A stretch of 64,000 bases of DNA from Caldilineaceae bacterium. GTDB taxonomy: Bacteria > Chloroflexota > Anaerolineae > Caldilineales > Caldilineaceae. The notes under the pieces are model-generated. The model worked only from the letters and a program-made list of their open reading frames with translations, was not told the origin of the DNA and did no database searches. How positions within the stretch are numbered: position 1 is the first letter of the stretch; each line of letters starts with the position of its first letter. Of this stretch, positions 9,159 to 17,125 are shown piece by piece. The position numbers were made by a program, and so were the translations under genes. The stretch spans positions 806,001-870,000 of the forward strand of contig JADLDO010000028.1 of NCBI GenBank assembly GCA_020846635.1, given 5' to 3'.

Positions 9159-10274
9159 CTAGTGCGCTACTGAGCCGTCGGCATGGAACCAGCCTTCGAT
9201 GGGCTTGAAGCGATAGGGGAAGCGAGCGAGTTTGCTCTCGTCAATCTCCAGGCCGATACCGGGCCGGTCGGACACGACGATATAGCCACCTTGCCGCTCG
9301 ACCGGATGGTCGACAATTTCGTTAAAGACATCGGTCGTGGTGTGGCTCTCCATCAGCACATAGTTGGGGATGGCGGCGTCCAGGTGTGTGAAGGCGGCGA
9401 CGTTGACCGGGCTGCCCATGAGATGGGGGAAGATGCCCACAAAGGCGGCTTCTGCCATCGCCGCAATCTTCTTGACTTGGGTGAATCCACCCGCCAGCGA
9501 AACATCCGGGCGGATCAAGCTGACGATCTTGCGGTCGATCAGATCCTTGAACTGGTAGATGTTATAGAAACGTTCGCCCGTTGCCATCGGCACGTTGATA
9601 TGGCGGGCGATGTACTCCATCGCTTCGAGGCTTTCCGGTGCGAGAGGGTCCTCGTAGAAAAGGAGCCGGTAGGGGGCCAATTCGCCCGCCAGCACAATCG
9701 CCTGTTCGGGGCGCAAATTGCGGTGAATCTCCACGCCCAGGTCAATGCCATCGCCCACGGCCTCGCGAATGGCGGCTACAATCGCAATGGCATCGCTGAT
9801 GGTTTGGGTCGGTGTCTGCGCTTCCCAGTTGGGAAAGAAGGGCAGGGTACGCAGCGAAAGATAGCCCGCTGCGACCTGCTTACGTGCGCTCTCCGCCATC
9901 TCATCAGGCGTATTGCCGGTGACATTGGCAAAGACCTTCACCTTGTCACGACATTTCCCGCCCAACAATTGGTAAACGGGCAGATCGACCGATTTGCCCA
10001 AAATGTCCCACAGCGCCATATCAATGGCGCTCATGGCCGCGCTGATGACTGCGCCCATGAAGTGCGTGTCGCGCGATACGACTTGATAGTGATGCTCAAT
10101 CTGCCGCGGGTCTTTGCCTATATAATAGGCGCTGAGGTCTTCAATGGCCTGGTAGACCATCTTATGATGCGCCCACAGACCCGCTTCGCCATTGCCCACG
10201 ATACCAGCATCGGTGTAGACCCGCACCAGCAAGAAGCGATCTACTAGAAAGGGTGTGATCTTCTCGATCTTCAT
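9159..10274 (-). CDS. Enolase-superfamily dehydratase (mandelate racemase/RspA-like)
   Basis: A 371-residue enzyme with an N-terminal capping domain and a C-terminal barrel. By family it would dehydrate an acid sugar to a 2-keto-3-deoxy sugar acid. Putative Mg ligands are E182 (VEIHRN), E208 (FYEDP) and E234 (ATGERF); H184 and H284 (FPHLMG) are candidate acid/base residues. The first ligand is Glu where the paralogue at 61715-62839 has Asp (D184, VDLHRR), and the KxK strand of racemase-type members is replaced by LSLRTLP. It is second in an operon with the SDR gene, 33 bp apart. The start has GGGGAT upstream. Confidence 0.8.
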   Translation of the reverse strand: MKIEKITPFLVDRFLLVRVYTDAGIVGNGEAGLWAHHKMVYQAIEDLSAYYIGKDPRQIEHHYQVVSRDTHFMGAVISAAMSAIDMALWDILGKSVDLPVYQLLGGKCRDKVKVFANVTGNTPDEMAESARKQVAAGYLSLRTLPFFPNWEAQTPTQTISDAIAIVAAIREAVGDGIDLGVEIHRNLRPEQAIVLAGELAPYRLLFYEDPLAPESLEAMEYIARHINVPMATGERFYNIYQFKDLIDRKIVSLIRPDVSLAGGFTQVKKIAAMAEAAFVGIFPHLMGSPVNVAAFTHLDAAIPNYVLMESHTTTDVFNEIVDHPVERQGGYIVVSDRPGIGLEIDESKLARFPYRFKPIEGWFHADGSVAH

Positions 10275-10307
10275 CTGTTTTATCCCCGTTTGATTGAGTT
10301 AATTGGG

Positions 10308-11141
10308 TTATTTCTCCGGCAAAACTGTGTCGGGATGATCGTGGTAGTAGCGTGTCATGTGGTTGCTGAAGTCCTCCTGTAGCTGGATCGTCAAGCCGCC
10401 ATCCACAACGAGGCTGTGCCCGGTGATAAACGAGGCTTCGTCGGAGCAGAGAAAGTGGATGGCATTGGCAATGTCATCCGGTGTCCCTGCGCGGCGCACA
10501 GGATATTGCGCTTCGATCATTTGCAATTGTGTTGGGTTCTTGTCCCAGCGTTCGCGCATGCGTTCGGTGACAATATGACCCGGACAGATGGCATTGACGC
10601 GCACGCCCGTTGGCCCAAAGTCAATCGCCATCTGCTTCGTCATCCCAATCACAGCCGCCTTGCCCGTCTCATAGTTGAGTTTGTTGGGGGCCATGAGTAA
10701 GCCGTGTACCGAGGCAATGTTGACGATGCTGCCGCTGCCATTCTTTTGCATGTGGGGTACGGCATAGCGCACGCCCCAAACCAGCGACTTGACCATGATC
10801 GTCAGCCCATAGTCTAACGCGTCATCGCTTAGCGTCACCGCGCTGCCGTCCCGCTCCTTCGCGCCGTAGGCGTTGTTCACCAGCACGTCGAGCCTGCCCC
10901 ATTCGGCAACAGCCAGTTCGACCATCTTCTGGACATCTTCCTGTTGCGAGACATCAATCTGTGCTGCCAGCACCGCGCCACCCGCCTGGCGAATCCGCTC
11001 GGCATTGGCGTTGGCGGCTTCCAAGTTGGCATCGGCGATCAGGACATGAGCGCCTTCTTTGGCAAATCGCCGCGCTGTTGCGCCGCCAATCCCCATGCCG
11101 CCCCCTGTGACAATGGCGACCTTACCCTGTAGACTGCTCAT
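10308..11141 (-). CDS. Short-chain dehydrogenase/reductase
   Basis: A 277-residue classical SDR. The cofactor motif is TGGGMGIGGA, followed by LIADANLEA; the Asp after the second strand favours NAD(H). VNNAYG and the catalytic Ser plus Tyr-x3-Lys (NIASVHG, YETGK) are present. The strong GGAGAGGAGAAGC before the ATG fixes the start. It heads an operon with the enolase-superfamily gene, so it probably oxidises a sugar or sugar lactone precursor, or the dehydratase product. The substrate is unknown. Confidence 0.85.
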   Translation of the reverse strand: MSSLQGKVAIVTGGGMGIGGATARRFAKEGAHVLIADANLEAANANAERIRQAGGAVLAAQIDVSQQEDVQKMVELAVAEWGRLDVLVNNAYGAKERDGSAVTLSDDALDYGLTIMVKSLVWGVRYAVPHMQKNGSGSIVNIASVHGLLMAPNKLNYETGKAAVIGMTKQMAIDFGPTGVRVNAICPGHIVTERMRERWDKNPTQLQMIEAQYPVRRAGTPDDIANAIHFLCSDEASFITGHSLVVDGGLTIQLQEDFSNHMTRYYHDHPDTVLPEK

Positions 11142-11324
11142 GCTTCTCCTCTCCTATTTTGTTTATGAAGTTTGTTTGTGGCGTTTGTTGGTGGTTGCGC
11201 CGCAACCTGCCTGTGTTGTCTTGCGTTGTGATTGAGGGCAGGAAGCGACATTTGCTATCCGAATTATAAGTCTGTATCGCAAAATTGCTATTTCGAGAGC
11301 GCCATATTTTCTGCTTGCCAAGAG

Positions 11325-11339
11325 TACGCCATTGGCGTA
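11325..11339. promoter_or_regulatory. Candidate operator of the RelE/HigA-like pair
   Basis: TACGCCA-T-TGGCGTA is a perfect 7+1+7 palindrome ending 11 bp before the toxin ATG. XRE antitoxins often autoregulate through such palindromes, so this is a likely HigA-like operator. The function is inferred from position. Confidence 0.5.
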
Positions 11340-11350
11340 TAGTAGTGAGT

Positions 11351-11695
11351 ATGGACAACGCTCCCCACACCATTGTCGAAACCCGGCCATTCATACAAGA
11401 GGCTAAGTCCAGACTGACGGATGAGGAGCGATCTGCTCTCATTGAAATGATTGCTACCGATCCCACTTGTGGCGTTGTACTGGAGGGTACTGGCGAAATC
11501 CGCAAGGTTCGATTTGGGATTCAGGGGCGCGGAAAGAGTGGGGGCGTGCGGGTTGTGTACTACTTCCACAGCGAAGCATTGCCGGTTTTCCTGCTCGCGG
11601 TTTTTGCCAAGAACGAAAAGGCGAACCTCAGCAAGGCGGAGCGAAATGCATTGGCTAAGTTGGTCGTCAATTTAGTAGAGTCATATAGGGCGTAG
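11351..11695 (+). CDS. RelE/HigB-type toxin
   Basis: A 114-residue RelE-superfamily toxin. The core GTGEIRKVRFGIQGRGKSGG, VRVVYYF and VFAKNEKANLSKAERNAL matches the GRRK-type subgroup, in which a basic strand-rich fold cleaves ribosome-bound mRNA or otherwise inhibits growth. The start ATG at 11351 follows the palindromic operator. The XRE antitoxin gene lies 36 bp downstream; this toxin-first order is typical of HigBA-like systems. Confidence 0.85.
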   Translation: MDNAPHTIVETRPFIQEAKSRLTDEERSALIEMIATDPTCGVVLEGTGEIRKVRFGIQGRGKSGGVRVVYYFHSEALPVFLLAVFAKNEKANLSKAERNALAKLVVNLVESYRA

Positions 11696-11731
11696 GCTAG
11701 CACCTACTCTACACCCTTTCTGGAGGTTCCT

Positions 11732-12028
11732 ATGAGTAAGGCATTTGAGCGTATCAAGGCAGGGCTAGAAGACGCAGTCGAGTACGCACGCGGCGACACG
11801 AAGGGGCGCCGCGTGCATCAGATAGAAGTGCCGGCGGTGAATGTCCGCTCGATCCGTCATCGCACAGGTCTCACTCAGCATGAGTTCTCGGCCAAATACG
11901 GTTTTGCGGTGGCTTCGGTGCGTAATTGGGAGCAGGGCCGGCGTCAGCCGGATCGTTCGGCACGCCTATTGTTGATGGTGATCGATAAGTATCCTAATGT
12001 AGTCGAGGAAGCACTCATCAAAGCTTAA
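11732..12028 (+). CDS. HigA-like XRE antitoxin
   Basis: A 98-residue helix-turn-helix protein. Residues about 45-85 (NVRSIRHRTGLTQHEFSAKY, VRNWEQGRRQPD) form the XRE domain of the HigA/MqsA-like kind. It would bind the upstream toxin and repress the pair, probably at 11325-11339. A TTTCTGGAGG-type ribosome site precedes the ATG. It is convergent with the LysM hydrolase gene. Confidence 0.85.
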   Translation: MSKAFERIKAGLEDAVEYARGDTKGRRVHQIEVPAVNVRSIRHRTGLTQHEFSAKYGFAVASVRNWEQGRRQPDRSARLLLMVIDKYPNVVEEALIKA

Positions 12029-12073
12029 GTGCCGATGCCGGCGCGACTATATTGCTCAATTCGGGTCTGCATT

Positions 12074-13429
12074 TCAGGGTTGCGGCACATGCTTGACCTG
12101 TGCATCAAAGAAAGCCAGTGAACGTCCCATCGCCAGGGTGAAGTTAGTAGATAGGCTGTGGTCGTCGCCGGGATAGGTGTAATACTCGACCTCGCCACCT
12201 GCTTCGAGGATGTCCGCTTGCAGGAAGCTCGAAAAGGCCGGGGGTACAACCAGATCGCCGCCGCCATGATGAAGCTGGATCGGGCCAGAGAGGTCAGAGA
12301 CATACGAATTCGAGGAGATTGAACGCCAAAAGAGGGGATTCTCCTCTGGCGTGCCATATTCAGCCAGCACTTCCGCGCCCCAGCGTTGGGCGCTCTCCGG
12401 CAGCAGACCGATACCTGCACCCACTGCCCAGATTTGCAGCAAGTCCTCATAGGAGGCGACCACACCCGACCAGATGACGCCCGCTTTGATCTCGCGCGAG
12501 ACGATCATCGCGCGCAACGTGAGATAGCCACCCATCGAATGGCCCCACATGCCGATGCGATCCGGGTCGGCGTCAGGGTGCTGCTTGACCGAAGCCACAG
12601 CGTTCAGCACGTCGATGGTGTAATCGGGATGCCCATAGGCCCCATTGGCGTTGCCTTCGGAATCGCCATGCCCGCGCAAGTCGGGACGCAGCACCAAGTA
12701 GCCGTTGGCGGCAAAGCCCTCCATATAGCTCTCATACCGCTCGGTTGTGCGATACTCATCCGGCGGGATGTAGCCGTGATTGAAGATCACGACAGGCCAG
12801 CCGGTCGCAGGACGCTGCCCAAAAGGGGTCATCAACAAGGCGTAAATTTTCAGCCCCTCGGAACGATAGGAGACAAGGGCGCGGCTGAAGCTGCTCCCCG
12901 GCGCTAGCGTCTGCTCAACCGTCAAGGGGCTGCCTGCATAGCTCTGCTTGCGTAGATAGGCCACCGTCAGCGGGTGAATCCCGTCCGGGTCGCTGCGTTG
13001 TGAGATAGATGGCAGCTCGCCAATCGCGCCATCGACCGTCCGGTTGTCGACAAGGTAAGTCTCTGCGACCCCTTCCGCAGAGAGGAGGGGCTGTGCAATG
13101 GTTCCTCCGGCGGGGATGCACAGCTTCCAGCCAACGGTGATGGTGTTGGCATTGGTGATGCGCGCATAGGAGCTATCCACCGCGGCGCGTGCATTGGTGG
13201 CATCGACAATGCGTTGATAGCTTCCCTGGCTGTTCAGCGTGCGCGCTGCAATCGTCGAGAGCGTGTCGCCACTCTGGACGATCACATCCTGGGCGCACGC
13301 CTGCGCGGTTTGGGCGTGCAGCGTGCCGGGGAGAAGTGTGATGATGCAGAGTGCGGTGAGAAATAGAGCGGCAAGAGTCCCTTGATGCCCTTTCATGGAA
13401 ATGGATGTTGGATAGATGGAGTTTTTCAT
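12074..13429 (-). CDS. Secreted LysM - alpha/beta hydrolase fusion
   Basis: A 451-residue exported enzyme. A signal peptide (hydrophobic run ending LPGTLHAQ) is followed by a LysM-like module (VIVQSGDTLSTIAARTL, ending WKLCIP). The C-terminal half is an alpha/beta hydrolase of the dienelactone hydrolase/S9 kind: oxyanion segment FNHGYIPP, nucleophile elbow GHSMGGYLTL and a terminal GDDHSLS that holds the catalytic His. LysM suggests the esterase or peptidase is held at a glycan-containing envelope. The start at 13429 has TTGAGG upstream. Whether the substrate is peptide, ester or glycan-linked is unknown. Confidence 0.75.
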   Translation of the reverse strand: MKNSIYPTSISMKGHQGTLAALFLTALCIITLLPGTLHAQTAQACAQDVIVQSGDTLSTIAARTLNSQGSYQRIVDATNARAAVDSSYARITNANTITVGWKLCIPAGGTIAQPLLSAEGVAETYLVDNRTVDGAIGELPSISQRSDPDGIHPLTVAYLRKQSYAGSPLTVEQTLAPGSSFSRALVSYRSEGLKIYALLMTPFGQRPATGWPVVIFNHGYIPPDEYRTTERYESYMEGFAANGYLVLRPDLRGHGDSEGNANGAYGHPDYTIDVLNAVASVKQHPDADPDRIGMWGHSMGGYLTLRAMIVSREIKAGVIWSGVVASYEDLLQIWAVGAGIGLLPESAQRWGAEVLAEYGTPEENPLFWRSISSNSYVSDLSGPIQLHHGGGDLVVPPAFSSFLQADILEAGGEVEYYTYPGDDHSLSTNFTLAMGRSLAFFDAQVKHVPQP

Positions 13430-13481
13430 AAGCCTCAAACGTTACCCGGTCATGTGCAGTTCCAACACCATCTTCCCCAAG

Positions 13482-13913
13482 CTAGCTGCGCTTGATATAA
13501 GTCAGGTAGAAGTCATGTTCCCAGGTCGAACCGTCGCTAGAATTCTCCCATTGGGCCTTGATCGTCTTGCCATCCTCGCTGAATTTTCCTTCAAAGCGCT
13601 GTGAGAAGTCGGGCGAATTTCTCCACATCTTCCAGACACCATTGTTCAGGCTCATCTGGTACACACGGGAGACGCCGCGATCATCGTGATAGAGCGTGGA
13701 ATATGTCTCGCTCGAATCATCCGGCCCGATGATCCAAACGCTGTTGCCCCAATGCTGAATCACAAACGCCCCACCTTCCAGCCAGTCGAACACCGGCTGG
13801 TCATGTACGGTTCCAGGGGGATCGTTCGGAAAGACAAGCTCTACATCCCATGTCCCGATCAACTGGCCCAAGTTCTTCAGCGCAGCTTGTGGATTGGGGT
13901 TGTCATCTGTCAT
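13482..13913 (-). CDS. DUF1579-like small beta-barrel protein (tentative)
   Basis: A 143-residue soluble protein rich in Trp and beta strands (LGQLIGTWDVELVFP, FDWLEGGAFVIQHWG, WKMWRNSPDFSQRFEG). The GTW near the N-terminus and the alternating strand pattern resemble DUF1579 and lipocalin-like barrels. No catalytic motif is seen. Its stop lies 52 bp upstream of the start of the LysM hydrolase gene, so the two may be co-transcribed. Confidence 0.45.
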   Translation of the reverse strand: MTDDNPNPQAALKNLGQLIGTWDVELVFPNDPPGTVHDQPVFDWLEGGAFVIQHWGNSVWIIGPDDSSETYSTLYHDDRGVSRVYQMSLNNGVWKMWRNSPDFSQRFEGKFSEDGKTIKAQWENSSDGSTWEHDFYLTYIKRS

Positions 13914-14142
13914 GATAGGCTCCTCCTGATACCTTCCAATAGATTGATTGCCGGGCAGGGGGCAAGGGTGGTTTTGCGGCTTGCTCCCTATGGAATGTTC
14001 AACGCTTTGACAGCCACCGTCTCACCCTACTATAATCGTAGTAGCTTAACCTCTTAGGTGTCTTGGATTCCATAAGGTTTCACCACACCTCTTTTTCACC
14101 TTTTTCACCGCGAACCAGCCACTCGATAGGCTCTGCCACCCA

Positions 14143-15111
14143 ATGCATTCCATTCGCATACCCAACACTGATCTAGATGTTTCTTCCCTCTGTCTCGGCA
14201 CAGGCCAATTCGGCAGCGACCTCGACCAGACAGCGTCCTGGAGGCTTTTGGATGAATTTCTGGACGCAGGTGGCAATTTCATCGACACGGCGAATGTTTA
14301 TGGCGACTGGGTTCCTGGCACAAAAAGCAGCAGCGAGAAGATGATCGGCGCGTGGCTTGCGGCGGGAGGCCAACGTGAACGGCTGGTGATTGCCACCAAA
14401 GGCGCGCATCCGCTCCTATCAACCATGAATGTGCCGCGCTGCGCGCCCCAGGAGATCATCCACGACATTGATCAGAGCTTGGGCCATCTCCAGACCGGTG
14501 TGATCGACCTCTATTGGCTGCATCGTGACGACCCTACCCGGCCCACAGGGGAGATTATTGAGACATTGGCCGCGCAGGTCAAAGCGGGGAAGATTCGCTA
14601 TTTTGGCTGCTCGAACTGGCAGGTGGATCGCATCCGTACCGCCAATGCCTATGCCGCGGCACAAGGGCTGCCTGGATTTGTGGCGGATTCGATGTTGTGG
14701 AATGTGGCGGCGCTGGATGCTGCCGCGCTGCCCGACAAGACGATGGTGGCGATGGACCCGGCGCTCTATGCCTATCACCAGGAGACAGGGCTGGCGGCGA
14801 TCCCCTATTCCTCACAGGCTCACGGTCTGCTGCACAAACTGGCAGAGGGGAACAGCGCCGCGATCCGCGCCAGTCACAGCGCCATCTATCCCCTCGCCGC
14901 CAACGAGCGGCGTGCGGCTGTGGCACAGGCGTTGGCCCAGGAGTTGGGCACTTCCTTAACGGGCGTGGTGCTGGGCTATCTCCAGTCGCAGCCCTTTGTT
15001 ACCATTCCCATCATCGGTGCGCGGACATTGTCCCATTTGCACGACAGTTTGGCAGGTGATGGTGTGCGTTTGAGCGCGGCCCAGGTGGCGGCGTTGGATG
15101 CGGCATTTTGA
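14143..15111 (+). CDS. Aldo/keto reductase
   Basis: A 322-residue AKR-family TIM barrel. The catalytic tetrad can be placed as Asp and Tyr in NFIDTANVYG, Lys in VIATKGAH and His in LYWLHRDDP. It would reduce or oxidise a carbonyl or sugar with NADP(H). The amidohydrolase gene follows after 36 bp on the same strand, suggesting co-transcription and a shared substrate pathway. Confidence 0.85.
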   Translation: MHSIRIPNTDLDVSSLCLGTGQFGSDLDQTASWRLLDEFLDAGGNFIDTANVYGDWVPGTKSSSEKMIGAWLAAGGQRERLVIATKGAHPLLSTMNVPRCAPQEIIHDIDQSLGHLQTGVIDLYWLHRDDPTRPTGEIIETLAAQVKAGKIRYFGCSNWQVDRIRTANAYAAAQGLPGFVADSMLWNVAALDAAALPDKTMVAMDPALYAYHQETGLAAIPYSSQAHGLLHKLAEGNSAAIRASHSAIYPLAANERRAAVAQALAQELGTSLTGVVLGYLQSQPFVTIPIIGARTLSHLHDSLAGDGVRLSAAQVAALDAAF

Positions 15112-15147
15112 AGTGTCTTATCATTCTCTAGAGATGGAATCTCCACT

Positions 15148-16383
15148 ATGCAATTTGACCTATTGATCAAGGGTGGCGAAGTTGTTGACCCTGGCAGCGG
15201 CAAGCAGGGACGGCTCGACGTTGCCATCAAGCGCAACCGCATCGCCGCGGTTGATGCCAACATCCCGGCAGAGGCAGCGGTGCGCGTCATTGATGCCACG
15301 GGGCAATATGTAACCCCTGGCTTGGTAGACCTCCACACCCATGTCTATCACAGCGTCACCTATTGGGGCATCCAGGCTGACCCCGTTGCGGCGCGCAGTG
15401 GTGTCACGACCTGGCTCGATGTGGGGTCGGCGGGCGCGTTCAATATGCAGGGCTTCCGCGAGTTTATCGTCAAGCCCGCGGCGGCGCGGCTCTATGCGCT
15501 GCTCAATATCTCCACCATTGGCTTAACTGCCGCTACTGGGGAGTTGTCGAACCTCAATTACTGCGATGTTGATCTGTGTGTCAAGCTGACCAACCTCAAC
15601 CGCGACTTGATCCTGGGGGTGAAGGTACGCATCGACCAAAACACCACCGCCGGCACAGGGGTTGAGCCGCTGCGCCGCGGACTTGAGGCAGCGCAGCGAT
15701 TGGAGCAGCCGATGATGGTGCATATTGGCTATGGCCCACCCACGATTACAGAGGTGCTGCCTTTCCTGCGCCCCGGTGATATTCTCACCCACTGTTTTAC
15801 GGGTGGCAACATGAAGATTATCGACAGTGCGGGCAAACTGCTCGACGATGCCAAGCGCGTGTGGGATGCCGGTGTGGTGATGGATGTGGGGCATGGGGGC
15901 GGCTCCTTCTCCTTTGACACAGGCGAAAAGTTGATTGAACAGGGCTATAAGCCTGATGTGATTTCGTCGGACATTCACCAGCACAGCGTCAACGGCCCGC
16001 TCTTTGACCTGCCGACCTGTCTGAGCAAGTTCATGGCGATTGGCATGAGCTTTGAGGATGTGATTCGCGCGGCGACGGTGCGCCCGGCACAGGTGATGGG
16101 GCTGGACAGCGAGATCGGTACGCTCAAGGTGGGCGCGCTGGCAGATGTGGCGCTCTTTACGCTCGAAAAGGGCGAGTTCCCGCTCTATGATGTCCACATG
16201 GAAACGCGCATGGGCAGCGAGTTGATCCGCAATACGCTGACCCTTGTCAATGGCCGCGAGATGCCGCGCATCCCCGATGGGCCGATGGCTCCGTGGATGG
16301 AGTTGAGCGACCGCCAGCAGGAACTTTGGAACCGCGGCCATGACCCGGAGAGCATGGTCAAGGGGCAGCGGGTGGTAGCGTAG
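15148..16383 (+). CDS. Amidohydrolase/deacetylase-family metallohydrolase
   Basis: A 411-residue amidohydrolase-superfamily enzyme close to the EF_0837/AHA_3915-type deacetylases. Metal-site motifs: LVDLHTHVY (HxH), LGVKVRI (carbamylated Lys candidate), MMVHIGYG (His), ILTHCFTGG (His) and ISSDIHQHS (Asp). Members of this group are often neighbours of SelA-like DgaE enzymes; a SelA-like gene is in this window but 39 kb away. It likely hydrolyses an N-acyl or lactam-like compound. It ends before a palindromic terminator-like element. Confidence 0.8.
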   Translation: MQFDLLIKGGEVVDPGSGKQGRLDVAIKRNRIAAVDANIPAEAAVRVIDATGQYVTPGLVDLHTHVYHSVTYWGIQADPVAARSGVTTWLDVGSAGAFNMQGFREFIVKPAAARLYALLNISTIGLTAATGELSNLNYCDVDLCVKLTNLNRDLILGVKVRIDQNTTAGTGVEPLRRGLEAAQRLEQPMMVHIGYGPPTITEVLPFLRPGDILTHCFTGGNMKIIDSAGKLLDDAKRVWDAGVVMDVGHGGGSFSFDTGEKLIEQGYKPDVISSDIHQHSVNGPLFDLPTCLSKFMAIGMSFEDVIRAATVRPAQVMGLDSEIGTLKVGALADVALFTLEKGEFPLYDVHMETRMGSELIRNTLTLVNGREMPRIPDGPMAPWMELSDRQQELWNRGHDPESMVKGQRVVA

Positions 16384-16429
16384 GGCTTTCGATCTTCCAG
16401 GATAATCGGTAAAGAAAATCCTCAATAAA

Positions 16430-16475
16430 ACCCTCCCGGAAGCGGCCCAGAGGGCTCCCCAGCTTCCGGGAGGGT
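16430..16475. terminator. Copy 3 of the CCCTCCCGGAGG palindromic element
   Basis: A perfect 14-bp stem (ACCCTCCCGGAAGC and complement) with an 18-nt loop lies between the convergent amidohydrolase and P-loop kinase genes. There is no strong T-run, so termination here is inferred from position and from the copy at 5304. Confidence 0.6.
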
Positions 16476-16482
16476 GGCATGG

Positions 16483-17094
16483 CTATAGCCTCTCTAGAAC
16501 ACGCTCGAAGCTGGTTTCCCAGGGGCGGGCGGGGATGATGATGCCCCCTACCTCGCTGACCTGTTGTTGCAGCCATTGGCTGTGCAGCCAACTGACACGG
16601 GCGCGCATCTCCTGGCGACCGCTGGCAGGTTCGCGCAGCAAATAGTTTTGAACGAACTGCTCCTCGTCTTCTTCATGCACAAAGATGCCCCGAACGCGAC
16701 CCTCGTTGGCAAACCCATTGAACTCCGGCTGTGCCGCCTGTGCGGGTAGCAGGTAGTCACCTTCTAGTACCAGGGGGATTTCCGATTCCAGATGGTTGGC
16801 AATAACCGCTTCAAAGGCGGGCATCATCTGCCGGCATGTGGCGAGGTGGAGCTTGAGGATTTCCTCAGCCGGTAGGTGGTGTGCCTCCGGGTGGGTATCC
16901 CAATAGTGCAAAGCAGGATATTGTTCAGGGGTGGTCATATGCATGAGCGCGGTGTGAATATCATCTGCTTCGGTGATGCCGATGCCGAAGTGGTGCGCCA
17001 GCCGGTAGCTGAGCGATGTTTTGCCGCTGCCGGATGCGCCGCCGATGAGCAGCACTTGCCAGGAGCGGGCGGGTGTGGGTTGGGTGGGTTGCAT
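16483..17094 (-). CDS. P-loop kinase, 2-phosphoglycerate-kinase-like
   Basis: A 203-residue cytosolic ATPase. Walker A is GGASGSGKTSLSYRLA, followed by ITEADDIHTAL, the expected nucleotide-kinase-like second acidic motif. Residues LVLEGDYLLP (Walker B-like strand) and the Arg-rich LREPASGRQEMRAR lid fit the 2-phosphoglycerate kinase/chloramphenicol phosphotransferase-like group. The phosphate acceptor is unknown. It begins 31 bp after the Kef-type antiporter stop and is probably in the same operon. No clear ribosome site precedes the ATG. Confidence 0.65.
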   Translation of the reverse strand: MQPTQPTPARSWQVLLIGGASGSGKTSLSYRLAHHFGIGITEADDIHTALMHMTTPEQYPALHYWDTHPEAHHLPAEEILKLHLATCRQMMPAFEAVIANHLESEIPLVLEGDYLLPAQAAQPEFNGFANEGRVRGIFVHEEDEEQFVQNYLLREPASGRQEMRARVSWLHSQWLQQQVSEVGGIIIPARPWETSFERVLERL

Positions 17095-17125
17095 AGGATT
17101 GTTGGTTGTCTCTGATGGTTTTTGT

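Noticed and set aside
9183..10247. Open frame of about 354 codons opposite the enolase-superfamily gene
   Set aside because: It mirrors codon bias of a well-supported enzyme gene and shows no domain. The same applies to long antisense frames at 8033-8974, 15523-16425 and 17429-18478.
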